64,000 nucleotides of DNA from Cymbidium sinense (GCA_021442155.1 CM038222.1:24972148-25036147); one strand, 5' to 3'. Counted from the stretch's first letter, positions 1 to 12,229 are shown. Numbers and translations: made by a program. The notes: a model not told the origin generated them from the sequence alone.

Positions 1-11
1 AACCTAAACCT

Positions 12-470
12 TAAGAATGGCCAGAACCTTGATGGCATGAACATCACCGTCAACTAGACTCAGTCTAGATCCTGTGGAGGTGAAGGCAGTGGTTATCACT
101 GTGGTGTTATGGAGGTGCTACTGGATATGGAGGTGGTGGTTATGGAGGCAGGAGGAGCGACGGAGGTTACAACCATGGTGGTGGTGGAGGGAGAGATAGG
201 GGATATGAAGGTGGATCCGGCTACTTGAGAAGTTGGGGTGGTTTTGATGGGAAATGGAGAAACTAAAGATTGGATAATCTAATCTACTGCTCATGGAATT
301 ATCTTTACAGTAGAGATAGTTTAGTTATCTAGGGTTTTTATTTTGCTCTATGCATGCTCATTTTTTATCTATGTCGTTGCTTGTGTCTTAGAAAACTTGG
401 TGTGTTACTTGGTTGATTAAATCAAAAAGAAGAAATTTTGAATTTGAATTTACTCTATGTAATAAAAAAA
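12..470 (+). pseudogene. GR-RBP 3' fragment, copy 1
   Basis: This is a 5'-truncated copy of a plant glycine-rich RNA-binding protein transcript. The first codons read KNGQNLDG.NITVN, the end of the RRM fold (last beta strand) in plant GR-RBPs. A Gly-rich tail and a 3' UTR ending in a short A run near 463-470 follow. The codon after ITVN is TAG where related copies have CAG or CAA, and the Gly-rich part is frameshifted, so no product is expected. The RNP motifs and the start codon are missing. Downstream sequence (CCAAAAATCCTAAACCC...) is shared with other copies, which suggests the copy moved with its flanks. The family assignment is firm; a processed-transcript origin is inferred from the A-rich end. 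Confidence 0.8.
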
Positions 471-2826
471 CCAAAAATCCTAAACCCTAAACTAAAACCT
501 GAACCCTAAACCAAAATCCTAAATCCTAAACCCTAAACCCATAAAGCCTAAAATAAACCCCTAACCCTAAACCATAAACCCTAAAACTAACTCTAAACCA
601 TAAACCCTAAACCCTAAACCTACAACCCTAAACCTAACCTAAACCTAAACCCTAAACCCAAAACCAAAAACTAAACCTAAACCCTAAAACTAAACCCTAA
701 AACACTAAACACTAAACCCTAACTAAACCTAAACTTAAACTAAACCTAAACTAAACCTAAACTAATTTACTTAATAAAACCCTAACCTAAACTATAAACT
801 TAAAACTAACCTAAACTTAAACCTTAAACTTAAAACTAAACTAAATTTAAACCTAAACTTAAACCCTAAACCTAAAACCTAAACCTAAACTAAACTATAA
901 ACCTACAACACTAAAACCTAAACACTAAACCCCAAACCCTAAACCCTAAACCCTAAATACTAAAACCTAAAACCTAAACCTAAACTAAATAAAACCTAAA
1001 AATAAAATAAATTAATAAACTTAAACCTAGATAAAATAAAAAAATAAAATAAAAAAATAAACTAAGCCTAAACCTAAACCTAAACCTAAACCTAAATAAA
1101 ATAAAATAAAATAAAATATAAAATTAAACTAAATAAATAAAAAACCTAAACTAAACTAAAGAATAAAATTAACCTAAAATAAAAAAAAAAAAGCAAAATA
1201 AAATAAAAATGAAACATAATATAAAAATAAAATAAAAACCTAAACCAAAAAAATTAACATAAAAATAAAACTTAAAAATAAATAAATAATAAAATGTAAA
1301 CCCTAAACTTGAAGAAAAACTAAACCTAAAATAAACTTAAACCTAAACTAAAATAAACTAAACTAAAATAAATAAAACCTAAACCTAAACATAAAATAAA
1401 CTAAACCTAAACCCTAAACTAAATAAAATGAAATAAAACCTAAAAATAATTAAAATAAAAAGCTAACACCTAAACCTAAAAAATAAAATAAAAACCTAAA
1501 CCTAAACCTAAAAATAACTAATAAACCTAAACCTAAAAAATAAAATAAAACTAAAACTAAACTAAAAAATAAGCATAAGCCTAACCTAAACCTAAAAAAT
1601 AAACAAAAATAAAAACCCTAAACTAAAATAAATAAACCTAAAATAAATAAACTAAACTAAATAAAAATAAAAAATAAACCTAAACAAAAATTAAAATTAA
1701 AATAAACTGAAATAAATAAATAAAATAAACAAAAATAAATAAAAATAAACTAAATAAATTAGATAAACCTAAACATACAACCCTAAACCCTAAACTCTAA
1801 ACCCTAAGAACCTAAAAACCTAAACCTAAACTAAATAATACCTTAATATAAAATAAATAAAAGTACATAAACCTAAATAAAATAAAATAAAATAAAATAA
1901 AATAAAATATAAACCTCAACAAAATTAAAAAAATAAAATAAACCTAAATATAATAAAACTAATGTAAAAAAATAAATAAACATAAATAATAAATAAAACT
2001 AAATAAAACTTAACCAAAAAATAAATAAAATAAACCTAAATCATAAACTAAAAACTAAACCTAAAATAAAAATAAAATAAACAAAATAAAATAAACCTAA
2101 ACCTAAGCTAAAATAAATAAAACCTAAGCCTAAACCTAAAATAAACCAAACATAAACCTAAACAAAATAAAATAAATTAAAATAAAAATAAACCAAAACC
2201 TAAACTAAAAAATAAAACCTAAAAATAAACCTAAAATAAAAACCTGAAACCTAAACCTAAGAAAATAAAATAAAACCTAAACCTAGACCTAAAAATAAAA
2301 AATAAAACCTAAACCTAAAAAATAAAAATAAAACTCCACTAAAAAATAAGCCTAAACCTAAAAATAAATTAAAATAAAAAACCTAAACTAAAATAAATAA
2401 ACTAGGATAAATAAAAATTAAAATAAACCTAAATAAAAATCAAAAATAAAATAAACTCAAATAAATAAAAAATAAACTAAATAAACTAAATAAACTTAAA
2501 CCTACTAGTTTACTTAAGTAAAAAAAACTTAAACCCTAAATCCTCCACCCTAAACCCTAAACTAAACAAAACCCTAAAACCCTAACCTAAACCCTAAACA
2601 CTAAACCCTAAACCCTAAAACCCTAAAAACCCTAAACCCTAAACACTAAAACCTAAAACCCTAAACCCTAAACCTTAAACCCTAATCCCTAAAACCCTAT
2701 ACCCTAAACCCTAAACCCTAAACCCTAAAACCTACAACCCTAAATCCTAAACTCGAAACCCTAAACCCTAAACCCTAAACTAACCTTAAACCCTAAACCC
2801 TAAACTAACACTAAAGCCTAGACCCT
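471..2826 (+). repeat. Telomere-derived satellite, block 1
   Basis: Short CCCTAAA-rich patches (about 471-960, 1770-1810, 2520-2826) alternate with A-rich CCTAAA/ATAAA sequence (about 960-1770, 1810-2500). The diagnostic box CCTACTAGTTTACTTA is at 2501-2516, and a weaker form lies near 761-775. G is almost absent from the + strand. Perfect heptamer runs are short, so this is degenerate telomere-like satellite, not a working telomere. No gene is seen. Confidence 0.9.
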
Positions 2827-3301
2827 AAGAATGGGCAGAACCTTAGAAGCATGAACATTATCGTCAACTAGGCTTAGTGTAGATCTGGTGATGAAGGCAA
2901 AGGTGGAGGTGGCAGTTATCGTAGTGGTGGTGGGGAATTTGGAGGGGCTAGTGCATAAGGAGGTGGTGATCAGAGAAGTGGTGGTTATGGAGGTAGGAGG
3001 AGCAATGGAGGTTACAACCATGGTGGTGGCAAAGGGAGAGATCGAGGATATGATGGATCCCGCTACCGAGAGGTGGGTGGTTCGATGGGAATCAGAAACC
3101 AAGATCGCTTGATCCGATCTACCGCTATGGAACTATGTCTTTATAGTAGAGATGATTATACTTATCTAGGGATTTTGATTTTCTATGGTGCTCATTTTAA
3201 TATATGTCATCGCTTGTGTCTTAGAAAACTTGGGGTGCTACTTGGTTAATAAAATCAAAAAGAAGAAATGTTGAATCTAATTTTATTCTCTATTAAAAAA
3301 A
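2827..3301 (+). pseudogene. GR-RBP 3' fragment, copy 2
   Basis: This begins at the shared breakpoint CCCTAAG/AATGGGCAG with the RRM-end codons KNGQNL. It continues through a Gly-rich region (GGGSYRSGGG, GGYGG, GGYNHGGG) and a 3' UTR to an A run at 3294-3301. TAG replaces the Gln codon after IVN, and a second TAG and a TAA interrupt the frame. The two apparent open frames over this stretch, one per strand, are by-products of the GGN repeat. The leader that precedes most other copies is absent here, so this copy belongs to a different flank type. Confidence 0.82.
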
Positions 3302-3632
3302 CCTTAAACTCTAAATTATAAACCCTAAACTAGAACTTCAACCCTAAACCCTAAATCCTATACCCAAAACCCTAAAAATCCAAAACCCTAAGCCCTAAAC
3401 CTTAAACCCTAAAATCTTAAACCCTAAATCCTAAACCCTAAACCCTAAAACCTGTAACCCTAAACTCCAAAACCTACAACCTTAAACCCTAAATCCTAAA
3501 CCCCAAACCCTAAACCTAAGCCCTAAACCTTAAAGTAACACTAAAACCTAAAACCTAAACTAACTTAAAACCTAAAACCTTAAGCTAACCCTAAACCCTA
3601 ACCTTAAACCCTAAACCCTAAACCTTGAATAA
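3302..3632 (+). repeat. Telomere-like CCCTAAA block
   Basis: Degenerate CCCTAAA repeats run from the poly(A) of GR-RBP copy 2 to a sharp change into AT-rich DNA near 3633. The orientation matches every other telomere-like block in the window. Confidence 0.85.
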
Positions 3633-5200
3633 AGATGTCATTAGGTGTTGATGTAAAGAATGACCTAATCCAAACATAGTTATGGTAGCTAAAAGAATTG
3701 TCTTCAAGAGACTTTCCTTTGACTATTAGAGATTTGAATGCCCTAAACATTAACCCTAAATCATATTATAATGTAGAAAAATATATTTGAGCATGTAGTG
3801 ATGTTTTTTGGGTGTTATAAGATGCTTTGAAATGTTTTAGTATATTATGGTATTGTGCCCTATAGTATATAAGAATATAAATCCTAAAATTATTGATTTA
3901 ATAAATCGATGATGAAATTTATTAAATTTGAAGTGGAATTAGGTTGTAGTACCAAAGGTCCACTTGTAGTCTAAAAGTAAGATTTTATGTTCAAAATAAA
4001 TATTATATGTTGTAGCATAGTATAACATCATATATCATAATATATTGTGCATTTTAAATTCTTTTAGTATTTTACAATCATGCAATGAGCCTACACTAGT
4101 ATTATTTATAAAAATGTTGATTTAGACTTTAAAATGGTGGAATTTGGCCAAATTCATAATAGTAGAGCATGGCATCATAATATATTATTTCAATTTAAAA
4201 TATATAAGTGATATGAATTATAATTATTTTTTATTGTTAGACTAATTTTATGATCTTTTATCTTAAGCAATCCCTTGTGATGTGATATGCAATATAGTAT
4301 AATATAATAAGTTATAGTGTATTATAATATAGGATGCCATAACATAGTGTAGCATCATGCATTATATCATACTATTGTGTATTAGTACTTATTGTTTAGC
4401 ATATTTTAGTTTGTTATAGTATGATGTAGTATTTTGTAGTATAATTCATAAAAATATTGATTTATAGGTGAGATGATGGATTTGGCCAAATTTAAGGTAA
4501 GCTTTAGGGAACTTCATTAGGGTGTGCTATGGTGTGTCATTTAACCAAAAGAATGGAATTTTGCATCCAAAATAAATGTTCATTTTCAACAAAATTTTAT
4601 AAATTTTTCTTAAAGTGATTCATTTTAAGGTGTAATGTAAGATAATATATTATATGAAAGCATATTAAAATATAATGTACATAACAATATAACTTCACAT
4701 ATATATGAATGTGGTGGTGTGTTACTAAATGTTATTGAACATTTTAGTATGTTTTACTTTTGTTATAATACATTGGGTCAAAACTCACAAAAATGTTAAT
4801 TTGAAGGTTAAGATGGAAGAATTTGGCCAAATTCATGGCACACACCAAGCAACACAAAATTATGCTATTTTGTACCATTTCTAATAGAAAATAACAATTT
4901 TACATCCAAAATGAACATTATTCATATTTTGAGAAAATTTTGTTATTTGTTCTTTTAAGTGATTCTAATGAGGTGTAATGTTAGACAATATATTATATTA
5001 TAGAAATTTATAATATAACATCATATTATATATAATATAGTGTTAATTCACATTATAATATGTTTAGCATGATATTGTATAGTTAGTTTGAGCTTGCACC
5101 ATCACAAATCATAAAATGTTGATTACAAAGTTAAGATGATGTAATTTGAATGAATACATTGTAAAGCTTTTGGTTGAAGTATTAATGGTGTGCAAAAAGA
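3633..5200. repeat. AT-rich degenerate tandem repeat, ~335-bp period
   Basis: A motif of the form AAAATGTTGATTT, followed by GATGG.ATTTGGCCAAATT, starts near 4111, 4451, 4790 and 5113, giving periods of 340, 339 and 323 bp. A weaker, shorter first copy lies near 3884. Intervening TAGTATATTATAG-like sequence also recurs. No coding potential is seen. It lies between telomere-like repeat and the minus-strand gypsy element, and could be the element's 3' region or an independent satellite. Confidence 0.6.
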
Positions 5201-5761
5201 GAAGAAATAAGATTTGATGAGAATTCCATGTCAAGGACATGGAGGGAGATCCACTATGGGATTACACATGCATTGTACATGACATGTGAGGGTTCTATGT
5301 TGAGGGCATAGAAGAAGAAAATCTGCTTGGGATAAGGTTTGAATTTGATTTGTGAAAAGAAGATCCGCTAGTGATAAAAATCTAGAATCCACCAAGGATT
5401 AAGATTGAATTGACTATAATTTGTTCTATTTTATGATGTGGAGGCATATGCTGAGATATGGGCTGAGTCCAGAGGGTCAAATATGAACCTTGCACTAGGG
5501 AAGCAAGTTTGAGCTATCCATGATGGGATTTAAGTTTGATTTCATAGATTTTTTTGGGGATGTATTCATTGGGAATAAGAGGTTGGTTGGATTCCTTTGA
5601 TTTAGGCTTTACTGGGGGAGTTGGTTTAATTTGACTCGACTAGGGAGATTGGTTTTGAATTTGATTTGTTTGCTTGACTTGTTTATATATGATTTGCAGC
5701 TTCTGTGGAGAGAAGGGTGTGATTTAACTCCATTGGGGAAAATTAGATTGGGTTTAATTTA

Positions 5762-7485
5762 ATCTGAGTTAATGTATGGACCGTGTCGGTGTGAGATGGA
5801 CCCACTAGGAAGGGGCTATATCACCTTAACCTACCTCAGTTTACAAATCCAAAGGGATAGTCTACGACATGGGTAGAGCTAGCCAACCTAAGGGGTTGCC
5901 TTTCGGTACAACGACTATGCTAAGAAGAAGGCATAGCTGACTTACATCTTCCAAAGTGAGGAACAACTACTGGGGTGACCTATTGGATGCACAACAAATC
6001 AAACCTGACCTGGGGCGACTATTGAGTGAATGTTGGTGGGGACATATGTCAACTCAAAAGAAGTCAAGATTAAGTTTATCCTAATTTCATGTGATTTGAT
6101 ATGGTTTATTTGGTTTAGTTTAATTTTGAACTGAGGGCACATCCACTAGGGATGTGAGCTCAATCAAATTTGATAGATTTAATTTATGGGCCATGTCGGT
6201 GTGTGATGGACCCACTGAAAAGGGGCGATATCAGACTTGTCCCATCTCAAATTTATAATTCCAAAGGGATAGTCTATTGGTCATGGGGTAGAGCTAGCTA
6301 ACCTAAGGGGTTTCCTTTCAGTATGCAAAGGGGAAGAAGGCATACTTACATCTTATAAAGCAAGGAACAACTTGGAGTGACATGTTGGTAACACAACAAA
6401 TCAAACCTCGACTTAAGGAATCTACCGAAAGTGAATGCACCGGGACTTATATCAACTCAAGAGTAGGGGAAATTCTATAGGGAGTTTTGTTGACACTGCT
6501 TTAAAGATAGGATGCTTGCTTGGGAAAAGGTATCGTTAGGAGTGTCCTCCTAATCCACGAGGGAATATATATTTTATTTATATATTTTTATTGACATTAT
6601 TGGTGTACAAGGGACTACACTGAGAAGGAGCTATGTCATCCTTGACTTATATTAGATTTACTAGACCAAGGGAGAATCTACATCCACAAGACGAATTTTC
6701 CAACCATGGTGGTTACTAGAAAAAAAAACTATCCAATCTGATGGTAACCTGGGTAGTGTCTAAATGGGACCGCAAAGGACATGATCCAAATATAGTGTCC
6801 ACACAGGAAGTACTGCTAGCGATATCATCTTGAGCTCTAAAAAGAAAGCATATAGGTGTGCAGTGGCCAAATCAAGGATAAATCATAGCATACTTACATC
6901 TGCCATGAGTGGTGTATCCTAAGGTGTTAAAACTAACCAATCTAAGGTTTATCTATCAACATGAGTGGTGTCTCCATCAGCATAATGAGAACCAACTAAC
7001 CTAAGGTTCCTGTCGATGTGCAACGATCAATCTAGAAATAAAGCACGTAGGCTTACAACTTTCCAAGTGGAACTGATCATCAGGATAGTCTATCGTCGAT
7101 GGGAAAAGATTCTATCCGCCTAGAGTGACTATTAAGTGGGAGCCTCGAGGAAGGACTGACTTGACTTCCGCTAGGGACTTATCCTAAACCTCAAAGAAAC
7201 TTGACTCAATCAAGTAACAAGGCTAATCCAAGAATAAAGCATGACTCACATCTTAAATGAAGCCATCATGAGGTAGCTTACCTACCACACAGTAAGGCCT
7301 ACCAAACTAACAAGGTGCTCTTCGGTGTGTAGTGGAAAAGTAAGGAAGGAAAATTTATCAGACTTACAACCTCCAAAGTAAGAAGACCACTAGGGTGACA
7401 CACTAGTAGGGTAGCTCATCAGCTTGACTTAGAGCAGCTAATAAGTGAATGCCATTAGGGGCATTATCTCAATTCAGAGTTGCTC
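5762..7485. repeat. ~0.4-kb degenerate tandem repeats in gypsy 3' region
   Basis: Units near 5762-6060 and 6176-6470 share, in order, GTCGGTGTG.GATGGACCCACT, AAAGGGATAGTCTA, GGTAGAGCTAGC.AACCTAAGGGG, CTTACATCTT, GGAACAAC and a closing ATCAACTC-like end, a period of about 412 bp. More decayed copies follow, the clearest at about 7255-7485 (CTTCGGTGTG, ACTTACAACCTCCAAAGTAAG, AATAAGTGAATGCC). Tandem repeats downstream of integrase are known in Tat-type elements. No ORF is supported. Confidence 0.65.
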
Positions 7486-7594
7486 GAGATAAAAGATATG
7501 TGTTTATTTTATATGCTTTTGTGTAGTTTATGTTAGTGTTGTGTCAATGAAGGATAGGGCGCAGCTCGGGTTCCTTACACCTACCCTAGACACA

Positions 7595-8900
7595 TCAAGG
7601 CAGATTCTTAAACAAGAATACTTTCAACATGAAAGAGATTGAATTAAAAATGGAATTTTCATTGATGATAAATATTTTTAGACATGATTTATAATATTTC
7701 TTTAAGTAGCGTCCATTGATTTGATGCATTAGGTGCTCTCCCTTATAATTAATGAGCTGATAAGATCCTCTTTGGTGGGCCTTCTCTATGCTAAAACGGC
7801 CTTCCCAAGTGGGTTCAAACTTGCCTCCCATTTTATGATGGGCAACAAACTATCTCCTTAAAACTAAAATAAGCTCTCCTACTTGGAAAGCTCTACGATG
7901 GACCAACTTATTGTGAGCTTGAATCATTTTAGCTTTGTACAACTCAAGGTTTTGGCATGCCCACTGGAGTCTCTCCTCCAAACCTTCGAGCTCTTCTAAC
8001 CACAACTTTATGTTCTGCTTTGTTGTGATCTTGCTACCCACAGCTATCCTTAGTGATAGGAGTTGGACTTCTAATGGTCGAATGACTTCAGACCCATACA
8101 CTAAGGAGAAAGGATTAGATAAAATTGGAGTTCTATATGTGGTGTGGTAGGCCCACAAGGATTCAACTAACAACTCATGCCACTGTCATTTATTATTGTC
8201 GAGTGTCTTCTTCAATATTTGGATGATGGATTTTTTGAAGGATTATACTAAGACGTTTTCCCTCGGGTAGTTGATGGAAGAATATCTCCAATCTATGTTG
8301 TGTCAATAGGCAAAGTTGTTGATCTCGGTACTCTTGAATGCGCATCATTATCATATATAATTCATCAAGCACTCAACCTATAAATAATATGGTTCTTAAA
8401 AAACTAGAGCACATGCCGAGCGGACCTCTCTAACGGGAATCTTTTACCCATTTGGAAAAGTAGTCAGTAGCAGCTAAGATGAATCAATGACCCTTGGAGA
8501 AGGGAGGATCAATTGAACCCACTATGTTGGAACCCCAACACTCGAATAGCCATGAGGCCAATGGAAGATGTAGAATGTTGGGTGGTTAGTGTAGCACCAC
8601 ACTTGGCATCACTTAGCCATATCCATGCAATCTTTAATCATCGATGACCAATAGTATCCTAATCTCTTGATCCTGGCTTTCATCTTTGGACCAGATTAGT
8701 TATTTTTACATAATCCTGAGTGTACCTAGGCCATGATCTTACGAGCTTCATGCTTGTCTAAACAACGTAACCACATGTGATTGAAAGACTACCGGTACAA
8801 GACACCATCCACAAGAGCATATGAAAGTGCTCTCTTCTTCATCTGATGGGCTTGGGACATCTCTTAAAGTAGTTTTATTATATTTAAGTAATCCATGAAT
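7595..8900 (-). pseudogene. Gypsy integrase, broken
   Basis: The enzyme would join retroelement cDNA to the host chromosome. Reading down the minus strand, a zinc-binding region is visible (LRCLDKHEARKIMA, EVHSG-like, then RLGYYW with a degenerate Cys pair) near 8760-8600. It is followed by a core-domain stretch ending TDYFSKWVK near 8450. An open stretch at 8173-7850 contains LWAYHTTYRTP and PFSLVYGSEV, the conserved C-terminal part of the core. A further stretch at 7831-7595 contains KFEPTWEGRFSI and ends GRYLKKYYKS, the usual end of plant gypsy polyproteins. Stops between these pieces make it inactive. It lies directly downstream of the second RNase H, as expected. Confidence 0.8.
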
Positions 8901-9007
8901 GGTTGCCTCTAATATAACTCTTCATCCTTCTTGGCAATGGCAACCTCTCCTTTAAGAGAGTACTATTTGAAGAGTTCAATATCAATAAGGGATAATACTT
9001 GTCTATT

Positions 9008-9460
9008 TTAAACCTTTATTGATATGGACTCATCCTCCAGACTTGCCAACTTCTTAGCAAGCTTGACTAAATCATACACTACAACATTCTCTCCTCGAGG
9101 AATCTTATAAATGGTAACCTCTGGGATTTGAGCCAACAACTCCATGGTGTACTTATGGTAGTGGTGGAGCTCAGGCTTTAAAACCTTATAAGACCCAGTG
9201 ATTTGGTTGATAACTATTTGATAATCCCCAAAGATGTTGATGTTCTGGATGCTTAGAGTAATGGCTAACTCCAGATCGGCAATCAGAGCCTCATATTCAA
9301 CTTCATTATTGGTGCAAGGATTGGACAGATGATATGAGAATCTCATCACATCGTGGTCTGGAGTTAAAGGAACTATTCCTACCCCTGCCTTTCCTGGAAT
9401 AGTAGATTGTGGTTCTTTTCCTCTTTAAGAGGAAGTCACGCCATCAAAGTACATCTCCCA
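9008..9460 (-). pseudogene. Second RNase H domain of gypsy element
   Basis: RNase H would degrade the RNA strand of RNA/DNA hybrids during reverse transcription. The minus strand shows MYFDG near 9450, then an open stretch from 9349 with CTNNEVEYEALIADLELA, FGDYQIVINQ and, near the end, VVYDLVKLA. These supply the Asp, Glu, Asp, Asp positions of an RNase H fold. The TNNE.EYEALI signature is typical of the extra RNase H that plant Tat elements carry between RT-RNase H and integrase. A stop lies between the FDG motif and the main open stretch. The family is clear; the lineage name is inferred from motif and order. Confidence 0.75.
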
Positions 9461-9800
9461 ATGATGAATGCTAGTATCCCATAAGTTCATGATTTGTGCA
9501 TCGGGGAGGTCATCAATAAGTAGAGAGTCAATAGGAAGTGGGTGTCCTGCTAAGAAATTTGCTAGTGCTTATCCTTTCACCACTCGAAGGGGTACAAAGG
9601 TAATGTCAAATTATGAGAGGATCATGGATCATCGTGCAACCACCCAGATAACTTTGATCATGTCATGAGATACTATAGTGGATTGATTCTAGAGATTAAG
9701 TTCCCTTTATGAGAAAGCATGTAGTGTTGTAGCATCTATGATGCGAAGATTTAAGCTAGGAAATGCTTCTCAATGAGTAGATAATTAGCCTTAGTAAGGA

Positions 9801-11124
9801 TTAGATGATGGTTGAGGTAGCAGAGTGCATTTTCTTCCTTTTGTCATTGGCTTGGGCTAACAATGCACCAAGTGAGTCATCTAATGTAGCAATGTAAAGT
9901 ATGAGTGGCTTATCTGGGATAGGGGATGCTAGAACTGACGGTATGATCAGGTAGTGCTTGATGTCTATGAAGGCGTGCTCACACTTATCATCCCACTTGA
10001 AATTAGCATACTTTTTAGCAAGTGCTGAGAATGTCTGACATCTTCTCGATAGGTTGGATATAAAGCATCTTAGATACACCAACCACCCTTGGAATGATCT
10101 GAGTTGAGTTAAACTTTTAGGGGGCATAATTTCTAATATCGCCTTAATCTTCTAGATTTTGATTTCTGCGGACAACAAACCCAAGGAATTTTGCTAAAGC
10201 TACTCCAAATGCACACTTCAGGGGGTTCATTTTGAGGTTAAATTATCTTAACTATTCAAAAAGTACTCTCAAGTCAAAGAGATGGTATTCATTTTCTCTA
10301 ATTTTGACCATAAGATCATCGACATAGCACTCAATTTGATGATGAATGAGTTCATCGAAGATTCAAATCATAGCCTGCTGGTATGTACCATCAGCATTTT
10401 TAAGGTTGAAAGTAATGACCTTATAGCAATAGATTTTGATCGAGGTTCTAAAAGTAGTGTTTCTTTCATCTTCTGTGGTCATCTATATTTGGTTATATCG
10501 AGATGAGCCATGCATGAATGAGAAGGCTGTATGAGATTAGGCAATGTCCACCATCAACTCCGGGATTGGTATTGGAAATTCATCTTTTGGACATGTCTTA
10601 TTTAAATCCCTAAAATTGATGCATATCAGAATTTGGCCATTCTTTTTCTTAATTGGGAGGATGCTGGCTAACCAGGTAGGGTATTTTTCTTCTCAAATGA
10701 TGCCAACATCTATTAATTTCTTGACTTCATAAATGACCTATTATTCTATGTCTAATCACATGCATCTTGGAGATTGCTTGATAGGGTTAGCAGTAGGCTC
10801 TATTACTAGTTTATGATCCACTACGTCAGGAGCTAATCTATGCATTTGTTCATAACTCCCTGTAATGCAGTCCTTACACTCAATCAATAGCCCGACTAAG
10901 TCATTGGTTTCAATTTCATTCAATAAAGAATTGATGTATGCCGAGCATGGATATTCTTTAATTCCTAAGTTGAATTCCTTGAGCTCGTCGATGGTTGACT
11001 TGATCTCTTCTTCAAACTCTGGCGATGCATCCCTGACTTGAAAATCATTTGGATCATCTGAAGTTTGTAAGCGCAACTCCTCATATGAGTTAATGTGATT
11101 TCGAAAAAACCTATTAGATTCCAA
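9801..11124 (-). pseudogene. Gypsy reverse transcriptase and first RNase H, broken
   Basis: The open stretch 11124-10756 ends with SYEQMHRLAPDVVDHKL and NPIKQSPRCM, the conserved lead-in to gypsy RT. From 10755 to 10130 the RT core is readable only across frames: a PIKKKNGQI-like region near 10640, FRDLN-like near 10600, TFNLKNADGTYQQAM near 10400, and the catalytic box ECYVDDLMVK near 10310. An in-frame stop follows QQAM. The stretch 10127-9801 has SLTQLRSFQG, FKWDDKCEHAF and LILYIATLDDSLGALL, the RT connection and start of the first RNase H. YVDD is preserved but the protein is broken. The + strand frames at 10282-10732 are shadows of this region. Confidence 0.82.
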
Positions 11125-11839
11125 ATGATTGTAATGACTAAGTAGTCATCATCAATTGGACCCCCTATACCAAATCCTAGTCCCAGTCTTGATTAAGAGC
11201 TTTTGCATTTGTTCTTCCATATTCTTTCAAAGTAGTCTGACTCATGCTTTGACCAAGTATGTGGGATTAACCCTTTCTTTGCTAAATTATCGATAAAATG
11301 TACCAATCAAAGGTAATTATTAAATCTTTATATGAATCATCCTCAAGTTTTACATAAACTTCTTAACTTTAGGATGATGCTCAAAAGAACCTCCGAGTCT
11401 TCACTGGATGACTCGAGGGCTTCCTTAACTACCAAACCCTCAGCTTTTGGAGACGAAAGTGGGGATTGAGCTAAGGTTCCAAACTAATGCCTAATTGTTT
11501 CACATATAGACTTTGATACACTTATGCTTTGCTTTGGATCCTGGTCTTCATCGCTATCTAGCTCAAGTTTCACCTCCAAAGGAATCCACTAAGAAGAGTC
11601 GGTGTGCAAGTATAAGACTCATCCCTATGAACTAGATTCTAAGTTTATGTGGATAGTGTACTCCTGGTAGCTATGTTCTATTGGGTAGCCAATAAGGAGG
11701 TTTTCACCCTGACCGCCTCAACATACCTCTTCCTTTGCCGGGTGGAGGTCAAGTCATCCTACCCATATGTTTTAATGGAGTAATGAACTGTGGATGAAAT
11801 CTAATGTTAGGCTCCCCTTCCTTCTCTAAGTCTATTTTT
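11125..11839 (-). other. Linker between protease and RT, no readable domain
   Basis: About 0.7 kb lies between the protease end and the RT lead-in. The minus strand has short acidic stretches (for example LELDSDEDQD near 11560) but many stops and no recognised fold. It is probably decayed polyprotein linker. Confidence 0.4.
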
Positions 11840-11936
11840 GCTCCCTTTTATTTTCTTTTATTTTCTTTTCTTTTCTTTTTTTTTTTTCTCTTCTTTTCTT
11901 TTTTTCTTTTTTCTTTTTTCTTTTATTTTTAAACTT
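11840..11936. repeat. Polypyrimidine tract (CTTTT-rich)
   Basis: About 95 bp of almost pure C/T on the + strand (CTTTT/TTTTC runs with one run of about 14 T) equals a polypurine tract on the element's sense strand. It interrupts the region between protease and RT and is probably an expanded simple repeat. A role as a retroelement plus-strand primer is unlikely because it is inside pol and not beside a 3' LTR. Confidence 0.7.
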
Positions 11937-11949
11937 TAGTTCCAAGGAG

Positions 11950-12229
11950 AATACAATTGTTGATTTCGAGGGAGTTAGTAAGCCGCATTCTCATATATAC
12001 CAACCTCGTGAATTATAAATTGCTTGAGATCTCCTTTGACATAGTAGATGATCCCACCTCTCACGAACTTCATAAACTAATGTAGAGAGGATGGAACTAT
12101 GTCCTTCTCATGTATCCATGGTCTCCCTAGTAAAGCTTTGAAAGATGTATATGAGTTTATAATGTGAAACTTAGCTTCGGTCTTCCAATCATCTATCTCT
12201 AAGGGCAACACTATGGAGCCTAAGGCTGT
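11950..12229 (-). pseudogene. Gypsy protease, C-terminal part
   Basis: The minus strand from 12229 reads a KVRSTALGSIVLPLE-like start, then KTEAKFHIIN, YTSFKALLGRPWIHEKD and VPSSLH, followed by a stop and FMKF. ALLGRPWIH...PS.LHQ..KF is the conserved end of the aspartic protease region of plant gypsy polyproteins. The catalytic Asp segment is missing, because sequence above 12229 is non-coding. The same junction region (GTTGACCTCACTTTTGG on +) is the left edge of the second non-coding copy at 48909. Confidence 0.72.

Noticed and set aside
2818..3102. Minus-strand open frame rich in T, S and I over GR-RBP copy 2, and similar frames at 24062-24316, 30886-31092, 32812-33105 and 48368-48607
   Set aside because: They are antisense readings of the Gly-rich GGN repeats and appear wherever a GR-RBP copy lies.
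1..3632. A functional chromosome-end telomere at the left edge
   Set aside because: Perfect CCCTAAA runs are only a few units long, are no purer toward position 1 than elsewhere, and are mixed with transcript and A-rich satellite pieces.
10282..10732. + strand open frames over the gypsy RT (also 7935-8150 and 9468-9668)
   Set aside because: The minus strand here carries recognisable RT, integrase and RNase H motifs; the + frames are shadows.
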